Shown in pieces: positions 8,288 through 16,554 of a stretch of DNA of 64,000 nt. Positions within the stretch are counted from its first letter, which is position 1. Every line of letters begins with the position of its first letter. The stretch spans positions 1,612,501-1,676,500 of the forward strand of contig NZ_CP009429.1 of NCBI RefSeq assembly GCF_001314325.1, in the 5' to 3' direction. The notes beneath the pieces are model-generated. The model was not told the DNA's origin, searched no databases, and was given only the letters and a program-made list of their open reading frames with translations. Both the position numbers and the translations under genes were made by a program. This DNA comes from Sphingopyxis macrogoltabida (GTDB taxonomy: Bacteria > Pseudomonadota > Alphaproteobacteria > Sphingomonadales > Sphingomonadaceae).

Positions 8288-8710
8288 TCAGCGGCTCGTC
8301 ATCTTCGCGAATAACGATCCTTCGGCCTGCCAATCGATCCGCACCCGCCGATGCGCGAAGCGCCAGCCGTCCGCTGTCCGTGCCAGCCGGTCGTCGTAGG
8401 TGCCGCTATGGTCGGGACCGAAATTGCTGTGCACGGTGAAATAGCTGCGCGCCGTCGCGGCATCGCCATCGACCGCAATCAGCGGGTTGGTGATATGATG
8501 CCGGATGAAGGTCAGCCGCGGGTCGCGCGTTCCCGAAGACAGCGATGCCTCGATCTCGGCGGGGCCTTGCGGCGCCTTGCCAAGATACTCGAGCACGCCG
8601 TCCGCGGCGAAGCAGGCGGTCATCGCGTCGAGCCGCCCGCGATCGCCGTTATAAGTATAACGCGCGAGCAGGTCACGGATCGCATCGCGGTCGGCGGCAA
8701 GATCAGCCAT
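8288..8710 (-). CDS. SnoaL/NTF2-like polyketide-cyclase-fold protein
   Basis: A 140-residue protein with the N-terminal helix pattern of SnoaL_4 proteins (AIRDLLARYTYNGDRG, then FAADGVLEYLG) and a C-terminal strand set ending with FAHRRVRIDW. This alpha+beta barrel includes ketosteroid isomerase, scytalone dehydratase and many uncharacterised members of catabolic clusters. An isomerase, dehydratase or ligand-binding role is possible. ATG 8710 is chosen because it overlaps the stop of the upstream SMP-30 gene and gives a start right at the fold; a longer frame upstream would read across that gene. Confidence 0.82.
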   Translation of the reverse strand: MADLAADRDAIRDLLARYTYNGDRGRLDAMTACFAADGVLEYLGKAPQGPAEIEASLSSGTRDPRLTFIRHHITNPLIAVDGDAATARSYFTVHSNFGPDHSGTYDDRLARTADGWRFAHRRVRIDWQAEGSLFAKMTSR

Positions 8711-9566
8711 TGTAATGAAGCTCCAGTCCGGGTTCGTCCCAGCGCAGCCTGATGAGCCGCCCGCTGGTCGAAAGCGTAATCCATGCATCGCGCATATCCT
8801 CGCCGCCAAAGGCGATGTTGGTGACGTAGCGTTCGCCGGGGATGTCGTGCTTCTGCAAGGCGCCGTCGGGGGCGATCGTGGTGATGCCGCCTTCATAGAG
8901 GGTCGCGATGCAGATATGCCCGGCGGCGGTCACCGCGAGGCTGTCGAAGCCGACCGGTCCGGGGGCGGTCGAAACCCATTCGGGCCGCTGTTCTTCGACC
9001 TTGCGATCGTAACGCCACAAGCGGGCCTGATGTGTGTCGGCGACATAGACATGTTCGCCGCCGGGCGAGAGGCCGACGCCGTTATACGACACCGCATGGC
9101 GGTTGATCGCGGTGATTGCCGAGCCGTTGGGCAAGGCACAGAACAACCCGCTCGCGGTGCGGATGCCGTCGTGCGTCTTGCCGAGGTCGGTGAACCACAT
9201 TCGGCCGTCGGCGTCGAAGACGATGTCGTTCGGCGCTTCAAGCGCGATGCCGTCGCATCTATCGTAGAGGCGCTCAAACTTGCCGGTTGCCAGATCGACG
9301 CGCTCGACGCGCCCCTCGTGGCCCGGTCCGCGCGCATTCTGGAATTTGACGAGGTCGAGCCCGCCGTTGTTGCACACATAGAGCGCACCATCGGGTCCGA
9401 TCGCGGCACCATTGGGGCCGCCGCCGATGTCGCAGACCGTCTCGGTGCGGCCGTTCCAGCAGCGGGTGATGCGTCCGCCGGCGAGTTCGACGACGATCAC
9501 CGATCCGTCGGCCATCACCACCGGCCCCTCGGGAAAGGCGAGCCCCTCGGCGACGATCTCCATCAT
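8703..9566 (-). CDS. SMP-30/gluconolactonase-like lactonase
   Basis: A 287-residue six-bladed beta-propeller of the SMP-30/LRE family. Repeated segments such as GPNGAAIGPDGALYVCNNGG, PNDIVFDADGRMWFTD and VSYNGVGLSPGGEHVYV are the blades. The Glu of FPEGP and the Asn/Asp of the PND and YNG segments are the usual divalent-metal ligands. The family hydrolyses sugar and other lactones. Two adjacent ATGs (9566 and 9563) are possible. A copy of the conserved AT-rich operator ends only 4 nt upstream of the start, with GGAGAGG overlapping it, so binding there could block initiation directly. Confidence 0.85.
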   Translation of the reverse strand: MMEIVAEGLAFPEGPVVMADGSVIVVELAGGRITRCWNGRTETVCDIGGGPNGAAIGPDGALYVCNNGGLDLVKFQNARGPGHEGRVERVDLATGKFERLYDRCDGIALEAPNDIVFDADGRMWFTDLGKTHDGIRTASGLFCALPNGSAITAINRHAVSYNGVGLSPGGEHVYVADTHQARLWRYDRKVEEQRPEWVSTAPGPVGFDSLAVTAAGHICIATLYEGGITTIAPDGALQKHDIPGERYVTNIAFGGEDMRDAWITLSTSGRLIRLRWDEPGLELHYNG

Positions 9567-9570
9567 CCTC

Positions 9571-9586
9571 TCCTATATAACCTAGT
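9571..9586. promoter_or_regulatory. Conserved AT-rich operator, copy B
   Basis: Read on the minus strand it is ACTAGGTTATATAGGA. TATAAC (9576-9581) and GTTATG (9585-9590) flank a 3-base centre. It lies between the divergent SMP-30 gene (4 nt away) and the SDR gene at 9645 (58 nt away), so it can serve both promoters. Confidence 0.7.
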
Positions 9587-9644
9587 TATGTATGTCTTGA
9601 CACGCGCCGGGCGAACGCGCAACCCTGTGTGGAGGGAGAGAGAC

Positions 9645-10526
9645 TTGCCGGTTCCAGCACATCATATCGTGGCGACGCCGCCGCCGTTCGACATGCCGCC
9701 CTATCCGGGCGACATTTTTGCGGGGCAGACCGTCCTCGTCACCGGCGGCGGCTCGGGTATGGGGCTCGCGATGGCCAAGGCGTTTGCGCAGGGCGGAGCG
9801 AATGTCGTCGTGATGGGTCGCAGCCTCGACCGCGCGCAGGACGGCGCCGCGCAGCTTGCCGCGCTCGGCGTCCGCAGCCATGCCATAAGCTGCGACGTCC
9901 GCTTGCCCGACGCGGTGGCGGCCGCCTTCGACGAGGCCGAAGACGCGCTCGGACCGGTTTCGCTGCTGGCCAACAATGCCGGCGCCAACTTTCCCGTCCT
10001 TGCCGAGGATATCTCGCCCAACGCGTGGAATGCGGTCACCCGCATCGCGATCGACGGGACCTTTCTGTGCTCGACCGAATTTGCGCGGCGCCGTATCGCT
10101 GCCGGGCAGGGCGGGGCGATCGTCAACAACAGCGCGCAATATATCTGGACCGGCTTCCCCGGCGATGCGCACAGCGCGGCCGCGAAGACCGCACAGGCAA
10201 CGATGACACGGAAGCTTGCCGCCGACTGGGCACCGTACGGCATTCGCGTCAACGCCATTGCCGCCGGTTTCTTTCCGCATGAAGGATCCGTGTCCGGGCG
10301 CCGCGAGGAAGGCGTCGAGCCGCTGCAGAACATGATCCCCGCGGGTCGCACCGGAAGCATCTGGGAGTTCGGCTGGCTGTCGGCGATGACCTGCACGCCG
10401 CTGTTCGGCGGGATGACCGGGCAGGTGATCGTGCAGGACGGCGGCGAAAGCCTGCGCCGGTCGCTGATTATGCCCGACTTCGTTCCGCCCCGTGAACGCG
10501 CCGACGGTCCGTGGGGCTGGCAATGA
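9645..10526 (+). CDS. SDR, 2,4-dienoyl-CoA reductase-like
   Basis: A 293-residue SDR. TGGGSGMG is the NADPH loop and NNAGANFP follows. The active site is not the common YxxxK: a Tyr lies in NNSAQYIWTG and is followed by HSAAAK, as in DECR1-type 2,4-dienoyl-CoA reductases, where Tyr, Ser and Lys come from these two segments. The C-terminus is extended (MPDFVPPRER). It likely reduces a dienoyl-CoA during beta-oxidation. The start is taken as TTG 9645 because GGAGGGAGAG lies 5-14 nt upstream; GTG 9669 is a weaker option. It heads a five-gene plus-strand operon behind operator copy B. A close relative lies at 21177-22088. Confidence 0.83.
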   Translation: MPVPAHHIVATPPPFDMPPYPGDIFAGQTVLVTGGGSGMGLAMAKAFAQGGANVVVMGRSLDRAQDGAAQLAALGVRSHAISCDVRLPDAVAAAFDEAEDALGPVSLLANNAGANFPVLAEDISPNAWNAVTRIAIDGTFLCSTEFARRRIAAGQGGAIVNNSAQYIWTGFPGDAHSAAAKTAQATMTRKLAADWAPYGIRVNAIAAGFFPHEGSVSGRREEGVEPLQNMIPAGRTGSIWEFGWLSAMTCTPLFGGMTGQVIVQDGGESLRRSLIMPDFVPPRERADGPWGWQ

Positions 10527-11026
10527 GCGGCTGGCTGGCGGGCAAACGCGCGCGTGTCGAGGGGAGCCATGACGCGATTATGCGGGCGTTGGAAGGGGCC
10601 GGGGCGACGCTGGTTGCCGATGACGATTGCGATATCTGGATCCACATCGCGCCGCCCACGGCGATCAAGGTAGCGCACGACCTGACCCATGCTGAATGGC
10701 GCGCGAGCCTCGATGCGGGGCTCGACCGCCGCTTTCTCGGCGCGAAGGATTTCGCCGCCGCCTGTCGCGTTCGCGGTGAAGGTGGCGCCGTACTGTTCGT
10801 CGGCGCTCCCGAACAGGCGCTCGGCGTCGATCAGGCCGCGGCGGCGGGCGCGCTCGGCAACCTCACCAAGACGCTCGGGGTCGAATGGGCGCGCGACGGG
10901 ATTCGCGTGAACAGCATCTTGACGCGCGAAGACGGCCCGACGCTCGGCAATCTCGCCGCCTATCTGGTGAGCGATTATGCCGCCTATGTCACCGGCACGG
11001 TGATGGGGATCGGCCTTGATGACTGA
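10523..11026 (+). CDS. Shortened SDR-like protein lacking the catalytic core
   Basis: A 167-residue protein whose second half is plainly SDR C-terminal sequence (LTKTLGVEWARDGIRVNS, then VSDYAAYVTGTVMGIG). The first half has neither the glycine-rich TGxxxGxG loop nor NNAG. Where YxxxK should be, there is QAAAAGALGN, so the catalytic Tyr and Lys are absent. It starts at ATG 10523 overlapping the previous stop (ATGA), and its own stop overlaps the next ATG. This tight coupling and intact frame argue for a maintained pseudo-enzyme or subunit rather than decay. No assigned function. Confidence 0.75.
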   Translation: MSGWLAGKRARVEGSHDAIMRALEGAGATLVADDDCDIWIHIAPPTAIKVAHDLTHAEWRASLDAGLDRRFLGAKDFAAACRVRGEGGAVLFVGAPEQALGVDQAAAAGALGNLTKTLGVEWARDGIRVNSILTREDGPTLGNLAAYLVSDYAAYVTGTVMGIGLDD

Positions 11027-11879
11027 CCGGATGCGGCTCGACGGGCAGACGGCCTTCGTCACCGGCGGCGGCGGCGGGATCGGGCGTGCCATCGCGCTGC
11101 GCCTTGCCGAAGCCGGCGCGGATATTGCGATCTTCGATATCTTTCCGGAACGCGCCGAGGAAGCCGCGGCGCGGGTCAGGGAGTATGGGGTGCACGCCAT
11201 CGCTATCCCCGGTGACGTGATGGACAGCGACGCGCTGCGGACCGCGATCGACCGGACGGCGCGCGAGCGGGGCCGCCTCGATATCCTGATCAACAACGCC
11301 GGCGGCGTGTCGGCGCGGCCGTTCCTCGAACAGAGCGAGCGCAGCATGCGCAAGCATGTCGATATCAACCTGATGTCGATGCTGATCGCGACGCAGGCGG
11401 CGGCGAAGCATATGGTCGCGGGCGGGCGGGGCGGCGCGATCGTCAATGTCGCGAGCATCGAGGCCAGCCGCGCGGCGCCCAACTTCGCCGTCTATGCCGC
11501 GTGCAAGGCGGGGATGCTCAGCTTCACCAAATCGATGGCGGTCGAATTGTCGGCGCACGCGATCCGCGTCAACTGCATCGCACCCGATCACACGATTACC
11601 CCCGGAAATCAGGGTAATCGTGCCGGACCGGTCGATCCCGCGACGTGGAAGTCACGTAGCGACGCAGAGGTCGATGCGATGAACCGGTTGATCCCGCTCG
11701 GGCGCGAAGGCGTCGATCTGGAATGCGGCGATGCGGCGTTGTTCCTCGCCAGTCCGATGGCGGCCTATATCACCGGCACGCTGCTTCCCGTCGATGGCGG
11801 GACCTGGGCGTCGTCGGGCTGGGTGCGCGGCCAAAACGGCAAATGGACGTTGAATGAAGGATTGTCCTTTGGGCATTAA
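11019..11879 (+). CDS. Classical SDR oxidoreductase
   Basis: A 286-residue SDR with TGGGGGIG, NNAGG, the serine segment NVASIEASRAA and YAACK supplying Tyr and Lys. A longer loop after IAPDHTITPG is followed by LFLASPMAAYITGTLLPVDGG. Probably a hydroxyacyl-CoA or alicyclic alcohol dehydrogenase. It starts at ATG 11019, inside the end of the truncated SDR gene, implying translational coupling and possibly a complex between the two products. A 109-bp gap with two small dyads separates it from the GntR gene. Confidence 0.87.
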   Translation: MTDRMRLDGQTAFVTGGGGGIGRAIALRLAEAGADIAIFDIFPERAEEAAARVREYGVHAIAIPGDVMDSDALRTAIDRTARERGRLDILINNAGGVSARPFLEQSERSMRKHVDINLMSMLIATQAAAKHMVAGGRGGAIVNVASIEASRAAPNFAVYAACKAGMLSFTKSMAVELSAHAIRVNCIAPDHTITPGNQGNRAGPVDPATWKSRSDAEVDAMNRLIPLGREGVDLECGDAALFLASPMAAYITGTLLPVDGGTWASSGWVRGQNGKWTLNEGLSFGH

Positions 11880-11905
11880 CTTAAAGAAATCGCGCGAACA
11901 TTGCG

Positions 11906-11947
11906 GGGGTATGGCAAAACCCCTAAAGACCGCGCTAGGGTAGACCC
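11906..11947. promoter_or_regulatory. Two GGGT/ACCC dyads upstream of the GntR gene
   Basis: GGGGT (11906-11910) and ACCCC (11919-11923) form one dyad with 8 bases between. GGGT-AG-ACCC (11938-11947) forms a second. Both lie in the only sizeable gap of this operon, 42-80 bp before the GntR start. They may be its operator or an internal promoter element; GC-rich dyads also arise by chance, so confidence is low. Confidence 0.3.
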
Positions 11948-11988
11948 CGATTTCAACAACATCCCGGGGCAGGGGCAGGATTTTGCAG

Positions 11989-12759
11989 ATGGAAAACGGC
12001 AACGCACGCATCCGGGTACCGAAGACGTCGGAACTGGTCGCAGACCAGATCCGGGCCCAGATCGTCCGCGGCGAACTCAACGAAGGGGATTCGCTGCCGC
12101 CCGAGGGCACGCTGATGGCGACGCTCGGTATTTCACGGCCGACGCTGCGCGAGGCCTTCCGCATTCTCGAGGCCGAAAATCTGATCAGCGTCGTGCGCGG
12201 ATCGCGCAGCGGCGCGCGTGTCCATCGGCCGTCGACCGAACTGGTGTCGCGTTACGCCGGCTATGTGCTCGAAGCGCAGGGCACGACGATCGCCGACCTT
12301 TACGCCGCGCGCCTCGCGATCGAGCCGACCGTCGTGCGCTGGCTGGCGACCGCCAAGGGACAGACGCCGGATTTCGCGCGGCTGAAGCAGGTGCTAGTCG
12401 ACCTCGAAGAGATGCTGAAGACCGAGAGCTATGCCGAGTTCGTCGACAATGTCTCGATCTTCCACCAGACGCTCGTCGAGGCGACCGGCAACAAGACGCT
12501 GAGCTTCATGAACCGCATGTTGCTCGATCTCGGCCGCCATCATCAGAACGACTATCAGCGCCGCCACCCGCGCACGACCGAGGACAAGTACAAGAGCCTC
12601 CGCGCCGGACACAAATCCTTCGAGAAGCTGGTGACGATGATCGAGGACGGCGACGTCGAGGGCGCGGTCGCCCATTGGCGCCTGCACTTGCGCAATGCGA
12701 ACGAGACCTGGGGTGCGCGCGGCGAAGCCGAACGGATCGTCGACTCGCTCCACGGATGA
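11989..12759 (+). CDS. FadR/GntR-family regulator with FCD domain
   Basis: A 256-residue regulator. Residues about 8-75 are a GntR winged helix (LVADQIRAQIV, LGISRPTLREAFRILEAENLI, VVRGSRSGARV). The rest is an all-helical FCD ligand-binding domain, with candidate metal/ligand residues in FVDNVSIFHQTLVEATGN and a later conserved His. FCD regulators sense carboxylates or acyl-CoAs. ATG 11989 has AGGA 8 nt upstream. Its stop overlaps the CoA ligase start (ATGA), so regulator and ligase are co-produced. It is a candidate for the region-wide operator, though none of the eight copies lies directly before it. Confidence 0.87.
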   Translation: MENGNARIRVPKTSELVADQIRAQIVRGELNEGDSLPPEGTLMATLGISRPTLREAFRILEAENLISVVRGSRSGARVHRPSTELVSRYAGYVLEAQGTTIADLYAARLAIEPTVVRWLATAKGQTPDFARLKQVLVDLEEMLKTESYAEFVDNVSIFHQTLVEATGNKTLSFMNRMLLDLGRHHQNDYQRRHPRTTEDKYKSLRAGHKSFEKLVTMIEDGDVEGAVAHWRLHLRNANETWGARGEAERIVDSLHG

Positions 12760-14261
12760 ACTTTATCGAGGCGATGATCGCCGCGGCGGCGCGGACGCCG
12801 GACGCGCCGCTGACCGTCGCCTCCGATATCCGGCCCGCGGTTTCCACGCTCGGCGAGGTCGTGCAGGCGGGGCGCCATATGGGAACTCGCATGACGGCGG
12901 CGGGAATCGCGCCCGGCGATATCGTCGCGTGTATGGTCCCGAACTGGCGCGAATGGCTTGTCGTTGCGGTCGCGGCAGCGCAGGCGGGCGCCGTGATGTT
13001 GCCGATCGTCACCATCTATGGCGCGAAGGAACTCGGTTTTATCCTGCGGCAGTCGGGCGCGCGATGGCTATTCACGCCCAACCGCTTTCGCAATGTCAAT
13101 TATCGGCAGGTCGTTGCCGATTGCGGCGAGCTGCCGGCACTCGATCGCCATATTGTCACCGGTCCCGACTTTGCAGCGCTTGAAGCGCCATGCCCGATCG
13201 CCGAACCGGCGCGGGTTGCCGACGGCGAACTTGCATTGCTGGTCTATACCTCGGGGACCACCGCCGATCCCAAGGGTGTCATGCACTCGGCGCAAACCTT
13301 TCTCGCCGAACTGGCGTCGATGCGCGAAATGCGCGGCGACACCGACGACGATGCCGTCATCTCGCCCTGGCCGCCGGGGCATGTTGCGGGCGCGCTCTCG
13401 ATGTACCGCTTCCTTTGTCAGGGCACGCCGCTGGTGCTGATGGACCAATGGGACGCGGCGCTCGCCGCCGAGCTGATCGACCGGCACAAGGTCACATCGT
13501 CTTCGGGTACGCCCTTTCACCTGTCGGGGATGATTGCCGCCGCCGACGCGCACGGTCACGATCTCAGCTCGCTCCGCCAATATCTCGTCGGCGCAGCACC
13601 AGTGCCGCCGTCGCTGATCGCGCGCTGTCAGGAACAGGGTCTCGCGGTCTATCATTGTTACGGGTCGAGCGAGCATCCCACCGTCACCTCGGGGGTGGTC
13701 GACGATCCGCTCGACAAGCAGCTCCACACCGAAGGACGGGTCATACCGGGTTCGGAGCTGCGCTTCGTAGATGACGAAGGCAGTGACGTTCCACCGGCCA
13801 ATGATGGCGAGATCTGCACGCGCGGTCCTGAGTTGTTCATGGGCTATTTCGAGCCGGCGCTCAACGAGGGCGCCTTCCTTCCCGGCGGCTGGTATCGCAC
13901 CGGCGACATTGGCCGTGTCGACGAGGGCGGCTATCTGCTGATCACCGACCGCAAGAAGGACATCATCATCCGCGGCGGCGAGAATATCTCGTCGAAAGAG
14001 GTCGAGGCGCTGCTCCTCGCGCACCCGAAGATCGCCGATGCCGCTGCGGTGGCGGCACCCGACGAACGGATGGGGGAGGTGGTGCGGGCTTGCGTCGTAC
14101 TTGCGCCCGATACCACGCTGTCGCTCGACGAGCTGCGCGAATATTTCTTTGCTGCGGGGATCGCGAAACAGAAGACCCCCGAACGGCTCAGTATCCTGCC
14201 CGAATTGCCGCGCAATGCGTCGGGCAAGGTGCTGAAGCACGAGCTTCGTCGCAGCGCCTAG
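12756..14261 (+). CDS. AMP-forming acyl-CoA synthetase
   Basis: A 501-residue ANL-family ligase that activates a carboxylic acid with ATP and CoA. YTSGTTADPKG is the phosphate loop, YGSSEHPT the adenine-binding A5 motif, WYRTGDIG holds the ribose-binding Asp, DRKKDIIIRGGENIS is the hinge, and RNASGKVLKHE carries the catalytic C-terminal Lys. FHLSGM and CYGSS suggest a non-standard acyl pocket; the substrate cannot be read. It is the last gene of the 9645-14261 operon and overlaps the convergent SDR gene by 4 bases. Confidence 0.9.
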   Translation: MNFIEAMIAAAARTPDAPLTVASDIRPAVSTLGEVVQAGRHMGTRMTAAGIAPGDIVACMVPNWREWLVVAVAAAQAGAVMLPIVTIYGAKELGFILRQSGARWLFTPNRFRNVNYRQVVADCGELPALDRHIVTGPDFAALEAPCPIAEPARVADGELALLVYTSGTTADPKGVMHSAQTFLAELASMREMRGDTDDDAVISPWPPGHVAGALSMYRFLCQGTPLVLMDQWDAALAAELIDRHKVTSSSGTPFHLSGMIAAADAHGHDLSSLRQYLVGAAPVPPSLIARCQEQGLAVYHCYGSSEHPTVTSGVVDDPLDKQLHTEGRVIPGSELRFVDDEGSDVPPANDGEICTRGPELFMGYFEPALNEGAFLPGGWYRTGDIGRVDEGGYLLITDRKKDIIIRGGENISSKEVEALLLAHPKIADAAAVAAPDERMGEVVRACVVLAPDTTLSLDELREYFFAAGIAKQKTPERLSILPELPRNASGKVLKHELRRSA

Positions 14262-15046
14262 TTGCGCATGATGAAGCCGCCGTCGACGTTGAGCGCCTGA
14301 CCGGTGATCCAGTCGCCGGCGGGCGAACAGAGCAGCAGCAACGCGCCGACCAGATCCTGCGGCTCGCCCCGCGGCTGCTTCACGACGCGCGCCATTGCCG
14401 CCTGGACGAAGGGGCTTTCGTCGGGCGTCAACGCCTTGCCCGCATCGGACATCGTCATTCCGGGCGCGATGGCGTTGACGTTGACATTCATTCGCCCGAG
14501 TTCGGTCGCAAGCGTCGTCGTCAGCCCGAGCAGCGCGACCTTGCTGATCCCGTAGGTCGTCTGCGCGGGGAAGCCGCCTGCCGAGAGCTGGTTGACGATC
14601 TTGCCGCCGCCGCGCGCCTGGAACAGCGGCACTGCGGCTTTCGAGCAAATCAGCGCGCCGGTCAGGTTGACGCGCATCAGCTTGTCGAAATCGGCGATGC
14701 TCGTCTGGATCGCGGGGGTGCCGACGGCTTCGACCATCAGCGCAGCATTGTTGACAAGAATGTCGAGCCCGCCGAACGCTGCCTTGGTCGCCTCCATCAT
14801 CGCCGCGACCGACGCTTCGTCGGCGATATTGACCTGCACCGCCAGCGCCTTGCCGCCCGCGTCGTTGATCTCGCCCGCGACGCGTTCGGCTCCGTCCTTG
14901 TTCAGGTCGGCGACGACGACGCTCGCCCCCGCATTGGCGAGGCCGACGGCATAGGCGCGCCCGATGCTGTTGCCGCGCCCACCGGCGCCGGTGACGATCG
15001 CGACCTTGCCGTCGAGACGGAAGCGATCGTTGGTGAAATCGGCCAT
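14258..15046 (-). CDS. Classical SDR oxidoreductase
   Basis: A 262-residue SDR. The N-terminal loop reads TGAGGRGNSIGR, a slightly longer glycine loop than usual, then NNAA and TTYGISK with the catalytic Tyr and Lys; it ends LNVDGGFIMRN. Likely acts on the aldehyde, alcohol or hydroxyacyl intermediate made by the P450 and aldehyde dehydrogenase encoded just upstream. ATG 15046 is preferred: GGAGG lies 7 nt before it, whereas the in-frame GTG at 15052 is almost on top of the ribosome site. Last gene of the P450-ALDH-SDR operon. Confidence 0.87.
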   Translation of the reverse strand: MADFTNDRFRLDGKVAIVTGAGGRGNSIGRAYAVGLANAGASVVVADLNKDGAERVAGEINDAGGKALAVQVNIADEASVAAMMEATKAAFGGLDILVNNAALMVEAVGTPAIQTSIADFDKLMRVNLTGALICSKAAVPLFQARGGGKIVNQLSAGGFPAQTTYGISKVALLGLTTTLATELGRMNVNVNAIAPGMTMSDAGKALTPDESPFVQAAMARVVKQPRGEPQDLVGALLLLCSPAGDWITGQALNVDGGFIMRN

Positions 15047-15048
15047 GA

Positions 15049-16530
15049 TCACGCCTCCTGCTTCGGGAAGATCGGGGCGCCGACGCCGATGGTGACGGTC
15101 TTGTAGTGCAGGAATTCGTCGATCCCGGCCTTGCCGCCCTCCTTGCCGAAGCCCGAGATGCCGATGCCGCCGAATGGGGTGTGCGGATTGATCTGGAAAC
15201 CGCCATTGTTATAGACGCCGCCCGCGCTCAGCCGCTCGGACAGGCGGTGGACGCGCTGCAGATCGTTCGACTGGATATAGGCGGCGAGGCCATATTCGCT
15301 GTTGTTGGCGATCGCGACCGCCTCATCTTCGGTGTGGAATTTCATCACCACGACCGCGGGGCCGAAAATCTCGACCTGACTGATCTCGTGATCGGGGTCG
15401 GCATCGACGATCAGCGTCGGCTCGATGAAATTGCCGTCGGCCAACTCGCCGCCGCAGCGACCGCCGCCCAGCTCGAATTTCGCTGCGCCATCGGCTTTCG
15501 CGCGCTCGAACATGCCGAGGATGCGATCGACCGCTGCCGTGTTGATCACCGGGCCGACGGCGACTGTCGGGTCCATCGGATCGCCGACCTTGAACTGGCC
15601 GATGATGACTTTCAGCCGCGCGACGAAATCGTCGTAGACGTCGGCGTGGACAAGCTGGCGGGTGGGGAGGGCGCAGCCCTGTCCCGACAGGCAGCCGACG
15701 GTCCAGAACACCGCGCGTTCGGCGGCCGCTTGGAGGTCGCAGTCGGGAAAGACGAGGCTCGCCGACTTGCCGCCGAGCTCCATCACCGACGGCTTGATCT
15801 CCTGGGCGCACGCGGTGAGGATCTTGCGCGCGGTGATCGGTCCGCCGGTGAAGCTGATCTTGCGGATCTTCTTGTGCCGGACGATCGCCTCGCCCGCCTC
15901 GGCGGTGCCGGGCAGGATCGACAGCACGCCGTCGGGAACTCCGGCCTGCTTGCACAATTGGGCGAACATCTCGGGCGCGAACGGGGTGATTTCGGCGGGT
16001 TTGCAGATCACGCAATTGCCCGCCGCGAGCGCCGCCGCGACTTTCATGCCGAGCGAGATCAGCGGGCCGTTCCAAGTGATGATGATGCCGACGATGCCGA
16101 TCGGTTCGGGCACGGTATAGCTGAGTTCGCCGCGCGTATCGAAGGTCGAGATCAGCTCGCCCGACATCTTGTCGCACCAGCCGGCATAATAGCGCGTCCA
16201 GCCGACCGCGGTATCGACCCCGCGCTCGCCGACCATCAGCGTCGTGCCGCCGTCGAGCGCGGCCATTTCGGCAAGCGTGCGCTTGTTTTCCTCAAGCAGG
16301 TCGGCGAGCCGGTTCAAAATGTCGCGCCGCGTTTCGGGCGGGGTCCGGCGCCAGTCTTCCTGCACCGCCGCCGCCCTCGCGACCGCTTCCTCGACTTCCT
16401 TTGCGCCAGCAAGCGGAATGTCCGCCTGCACGACCTGCTTGACCGGATGCAGATGCGGGTGTGTGCCGCCGCTTCCGCTCGTGCGCTGTTCATGTCCCAG
16501 ATGCAGATGGACTGCGGGTGCGCTTGCCAT
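15049..16530 (-). CDS. NAD(P)-dependent aldehyde dehydrogenase
   Basis: A 493-residue ALDH. NGPLISLGMKVAAALAAGNC is the cofactor region, MELGGKSA carries the general-base Glu and GQGCALPTR the nucleophilic Cys; EIFGPAVVV and the FGKEGGKAG C-terminal segments are standard. It oxidises an aldehyde, plausibly one made from a P450-hydroxylated methyl group, to the acid for CoA activation. The N-terminus is unusually His-rich (HLHLGH, HPHLHPV) within the first 30 residues. It lies 24 bp downstream of the P450 gene. Confidence 0.92.
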   Translation of the reverse strand: MASAPAVHLHLGHEQRTSGSGGTHPHLHPVKQVVQADIPLAGAKEVEEAVARAAAVQEDWRRTPPETRRDILNRLADLLEENKRTLAEMAALDGGTTLMVGERGVDTAVGWTRYYAGWCDKMSGELISTFDTRGELSYTVPEPIGIVGIIITWNGPLISLGMKVAAALAAGNCVICKPAEITPFAPEMFAQLCKQAGVPDGVLSILPGTAEAGEAIVRHKKIRKISFTGGPITARKILTACAQEIKPSVMELGGKSASLVFPDCDLQAAAERAVFWTVGCLSGQGCALPTRQLVHADVYDDFVARLKVIIGQFKVGDPMDPTVAVGPVINTAAVDRILGMFERAKADGAAKFELGGGRCGGELADGNFIEPTLIVDADPDHEISQVEIFGPAVVVMKFHTEDEAVAIANNSEYGLAAYIQSNDLQRVHRLSERLSAGGVYNNGGFQINPHTPFGGIGISGFGKEGGKAGIDEFLHYKTVTIGVGAPIFPKQEA

Positions 16531-16554
16531 AATCTTGTCTCCCGATTAAAATTG

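Noticed and set aside
8650..8663. GTTATAAGTATAAC-like dyad near 8650
   Set aside because: It resembles the conserved operator in part but lies inside the NTF2-like coding sequence (Tyr codons) and lacks the invariant spacing.
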